Positions 11,481-13,253 of a DNA stretch of 13,253 bases are shown piece after piece. Under the pieces are notes generated by a model. The model ran no database searches. It was not told where the DNA came from and saw nothing but the letters and a program-made list of their open reading frames with translations. This DNA comes from Verrucomicrobiaceae bacterium (GTDB lineage: Bacteria > Verrucomicrobiota > Verrucomicrobiae > Verrucomicrobiales > Akkermansiaceae): positions 1 through 13,253 of the forward strand of contig CANBTO010000078.1 of the NCBI GenBank assembly GCA_947372405.1, written 5' to 3'. The first letter of the stretch is position 1, and each line of letters starts with the position of its first letter. The position numbers and the translations under genes were made by a program.

Positions 11481-13253
11481 TTACTTCACCGGCTTGAGGG
11501 TGAAGTCCTTGACGGACATGCCGTGCATCGGGTCCTTGCGCGAGAACTGAAGCACGTTCCCACCCTTGAGAAGCATGACTTCCACCGGCTTGGTTTCCTC
11601 CCACTTGCCGATCGTATAAGGGGCCGAGATGTCAACGGGTTCAGCTCCATTGGCGGCGACGAACAGGTGCTGGTCGGGACTCACGGTGACCACCCGCGCG
11701 GTGAGCGCATATTTTCCGGCAGCCGGCACGTCGAAGGTGTATTCGAACGGTTCGGCAGTTCCCAAGCGGTTGTAGTGCAACTGCAATCCGCCAAGGTTGC
11801 TCTTCATGAAGCGGATCTTGCCCGTGCTGTTCGTTGGCTTGCTGCAGGCCACGGCCGGGATCGTGATCGCACCGTCCGAACCGGCGACGATCTTCCGGTC
11901 CGCATCGGTGACGGTGACGGCATTGATGACTTCCTTCTCCTTGGATTCGTTCGCTTCACCGATGTCCGTGCCGACCGCGGCAAGCGCCACAGCCTTGGAT
12001 TTCTCAATGATTTGCCGTTGACGGTAGAGCGCCACGCCATTCCAGAAGCCTCCATCCGCGTTGTGGAAACCGAAGGCCCGTTTCTCGCCAAGGGCTGTGC
12101 CGATCCATTGGGCACGCTGGACCTCCGGGTAGGACGCTTCGACCTTCCGGGCCTGGGTCATCGCAAGGAAATCGGTGTCGGCATTGCCCTCGACCGTACC
12201 CCAACCCCAACTGGCGCCGAGGTTGATCACCCAGCCTGCGGGCGTCCAGTGAACCAAGGTGGCATGCCCGGGCTGGGGACGCGCCAAGGTCGGAACGCCG
12301 TAGCAGCGCAGGATGAAACGACCGAAAAACGCACGACGCCCGCAGACACCGCCGGTATTGATGATGTTCTGATAGAATTGCAGTGAAGGGCTGTCGTTTT
12401 TCTGATCTTGCGATCCGTATTTGACCTCGGTTTTGACGGATTCCACATAACGCCAGCGATAGTCCGAATTGGTGATCATATCGGGCCGGTAGTTTCCAAG
12501 CATCTCGCGTCCCCAAACCAGTGTCGAATCCGGCTCCTCGCCGTTGACGGCATTGCGATACTCCCAGACGGTGAAATTCTTGAAACCGGGATCCAGTTCT
12601 CCACCCAGGAAGGCTTTTTCGTAATGCAGGTAGCGCTTGACCGGGTCCACGACGGCGGGAGCATCGGTCTGGGCCTCCGGGTTTCTCTGCTCGACCGGCA
12701 CGGCCAGCTCCAAGCCGATCGCCAATGCCAGGCGCTGCAGGTTTCCGTCCTTGGCCTTGGCGCTGGCCTGCTGGATTTCGGTGTAGATCTTCATGGCCTG
12801 GCCGTAGCGGCCGGCCCTCGCTCCGTCCGCCATGACCATCTGCTTCATCAGGCCGGCATCAGCCAGGAGCTTGTCAACGAGTGCTTCCTGCTCCTTGCCC
12901 TGCTGGGCAAACTCCGCCAATCCCTTCGGCGTGGCATCGCCCAAGACCACACATTTCACCAGATCCGCGTCCAGTTTGTCGCTGGCCAGGAATTTCTCCA
13001 GGTTGGTCAACACGGTCTTGGCTTGTGCCTGCGCGTTCGCAGTGGCCGTCGCGAGCGCCTTGACGGACTCTTCGTGATCCTTGGCCGCCTTGTCCTTGTC
13101 CTGGCTCTTGCCTTGGGACTGCATCGACTTCCGCTCGGCTGCCGTGGTCTCCGACTCCGCATGGTAGGCTTGCAGGAAGGCGGCCTTCTGCTGCTCATCA
13201 ACTTTCGGCAGGGCCTTGGCGATGTCCTCCTGCAGGGACTTGAGCATGACGGC
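11481..13253 (-). CDS. Transglutaminase-core protein, 5' end outside the window
   Basis: The frame is open to the right edge, so the true start and any signal peptide are probably missing; 588 residues follow the first ATG at 13247, and numbering is from there. Residues 1-180 are helical and charged (Gln/Lys/Ala-rich near 20-80), likely coiled or repeat-like. A transglutaminase-like core lies around 285-355: Cys302 in GGVCGRRAFFGRFILRCYGVPT, His328 in PGHATLVHW and Asn342 in WVINLG. The usual third residue is Asp in Trp-x-x-Asp, so Asn342 is unusual. Residues about 435-588 look like a beta-sandwich carbohydrate-binding type domain (EYTFDVPAAGKYALTARV, ending DFTLKPVK). The core may be a protease, amidase or cross-linking enzyme, or only a binding fold. 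It is probably exported, given the C-terminal domain, but this cannot be seen here. Confidence 0.8.
   Translation of the reverse strand, partial: AVMLKSLQEDIAKALPKVDEQQKAAFLQAYHAESETTAAERKSMQSQGKSQDKDKAAKDHEESVKALATATANAQAQAKTVLTNLEKFLASDKLDADLVKCVVLGDATPKGLAEFAQQGKEQEALVDKLLADAGLMKQMVMADGARAGRYGQAMKIYTEIQQASAKAKDGNLQRLALAIGLELAVPVEQRNPEAQTDAPAVVDPVKRYLHYEKAFLGGELDPGFKNFTVWEYRNAVNGEEPDSTLVWGREMLGNYRPDMITNSDYRWRYVESVKTEVKYGSQDQKNDSPSLQFYQNIINTGGVCGRRAFFGRFILRCYGVPTLARPQPGHATLVHWTPAGWVINLGASWGWGTVEGNADTDFLAMTQARKVEASYPEVQRAQWIGTALGEKRAFGFHNADGGFWNGVALYRQRQIIEKSKAVALAAVGTDIGEANESKEKEVINAVTVTDADRKIVAGSDGAITIPAVACSKPTNSTGKIRFMKSNLGGLQLHYNRLGTAEPFEYTFDVPAAGKYALTARVVTVSPDQHLFVAANGAEPVDISAPYTIGKWEETKPVEVMLLKGGNVLQFSRKDPMHGMSVKDFTLKPVK

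Noticed and set aside
1..13253. CRISPR arrays, complete insertion sequences, transposase or integrase genes, and rRNA genes
   Set aside because: I looked for regularly spaced repeats, transposase-like motifs and conserved RNA segments on both strands and found none; the only tandem arrays are the 21-base and 7-base repeats, which have no spacers.

Overview
The window looks like chromosomal DNA from a Verrucomicrobiota bacterium, probably near Luteolibacter/Verrucomicrobiaceae. The grounds are a PEP-CTERM sorting-signal protein, a DUF5722-type secreted TIM-barrel protein, high-GC core genes, several family-specific secreted or anchored proteins of unknown function, and no Shine-Dalgarno sequence close to any start codon I could place. 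The genus is inference; the phylum is moderately supported.

Layout. Bases 1-3080 form an accessory, partly decayed zone. It holds a small predicted membrane protein (258-644, minus), a broken fibronectin-III-like gene (924-1365, minus), a 21-bp minisatellite (1453-1544), a truncated duplicate of the 5' part of the downstream DUF5722 gene (about 1654-1790), a PEP-CTERM protein gene (1870-2604, minus), a cluster of GACAGAATCATT-type inverted repeats (2827-2915), and a second shred of the fibronectin-type gene family (2914-2982). Bases 3082-7680 hold intact plus-strand genes: a secreted DUF5722 glycoside-hydrolase-like protein, a YugP-like membrane zinc metallopeptidase, a processive family 2 glycosyltransferase of the cellulose/mannan synthase type, and an L,D-transpeptidase lipoprotein 7 bases behind it. 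Bases 7858-9212 carry two minus-strand genes for membrane-anchored proteins of unknown function. Bases 9307-11353 carry housekeeping genes asd (lysine/threonine/methionine/diaminopimelate branch) and an IspA-type prenyl diphosphate synthase, separated by a heptanucleotide-repeat inverted element. From 11481 to the right edge a minus-strand gene encodes a large transglutaminase-core protein whose 5' end is outside the window.

How the genes relate. The glycosyltransferase, L,D-transpeptidase, metallopeptidase, DUF5722, PEP-CTERM and transglutaminase-like proteins all point to the cell envelope or secretion, but only the glycosyltransferase/L,D-transpeptidase pair has operon-like spacing. The most notable signals are: (i) a promoter shape TTGCAG-N16-TANNGT-N6-ATG with identical geometry at two unrelated genes, predicting leaderless mRNAs; (ii) the remnant-plus-intact copies of two gene families, which record an old duplication and decay; and (iii) two structured non-coding segments, before the glycosyltransferase and before the prenyl synthase. 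I did not find a clear new defence, mobile or biosynthetic system.
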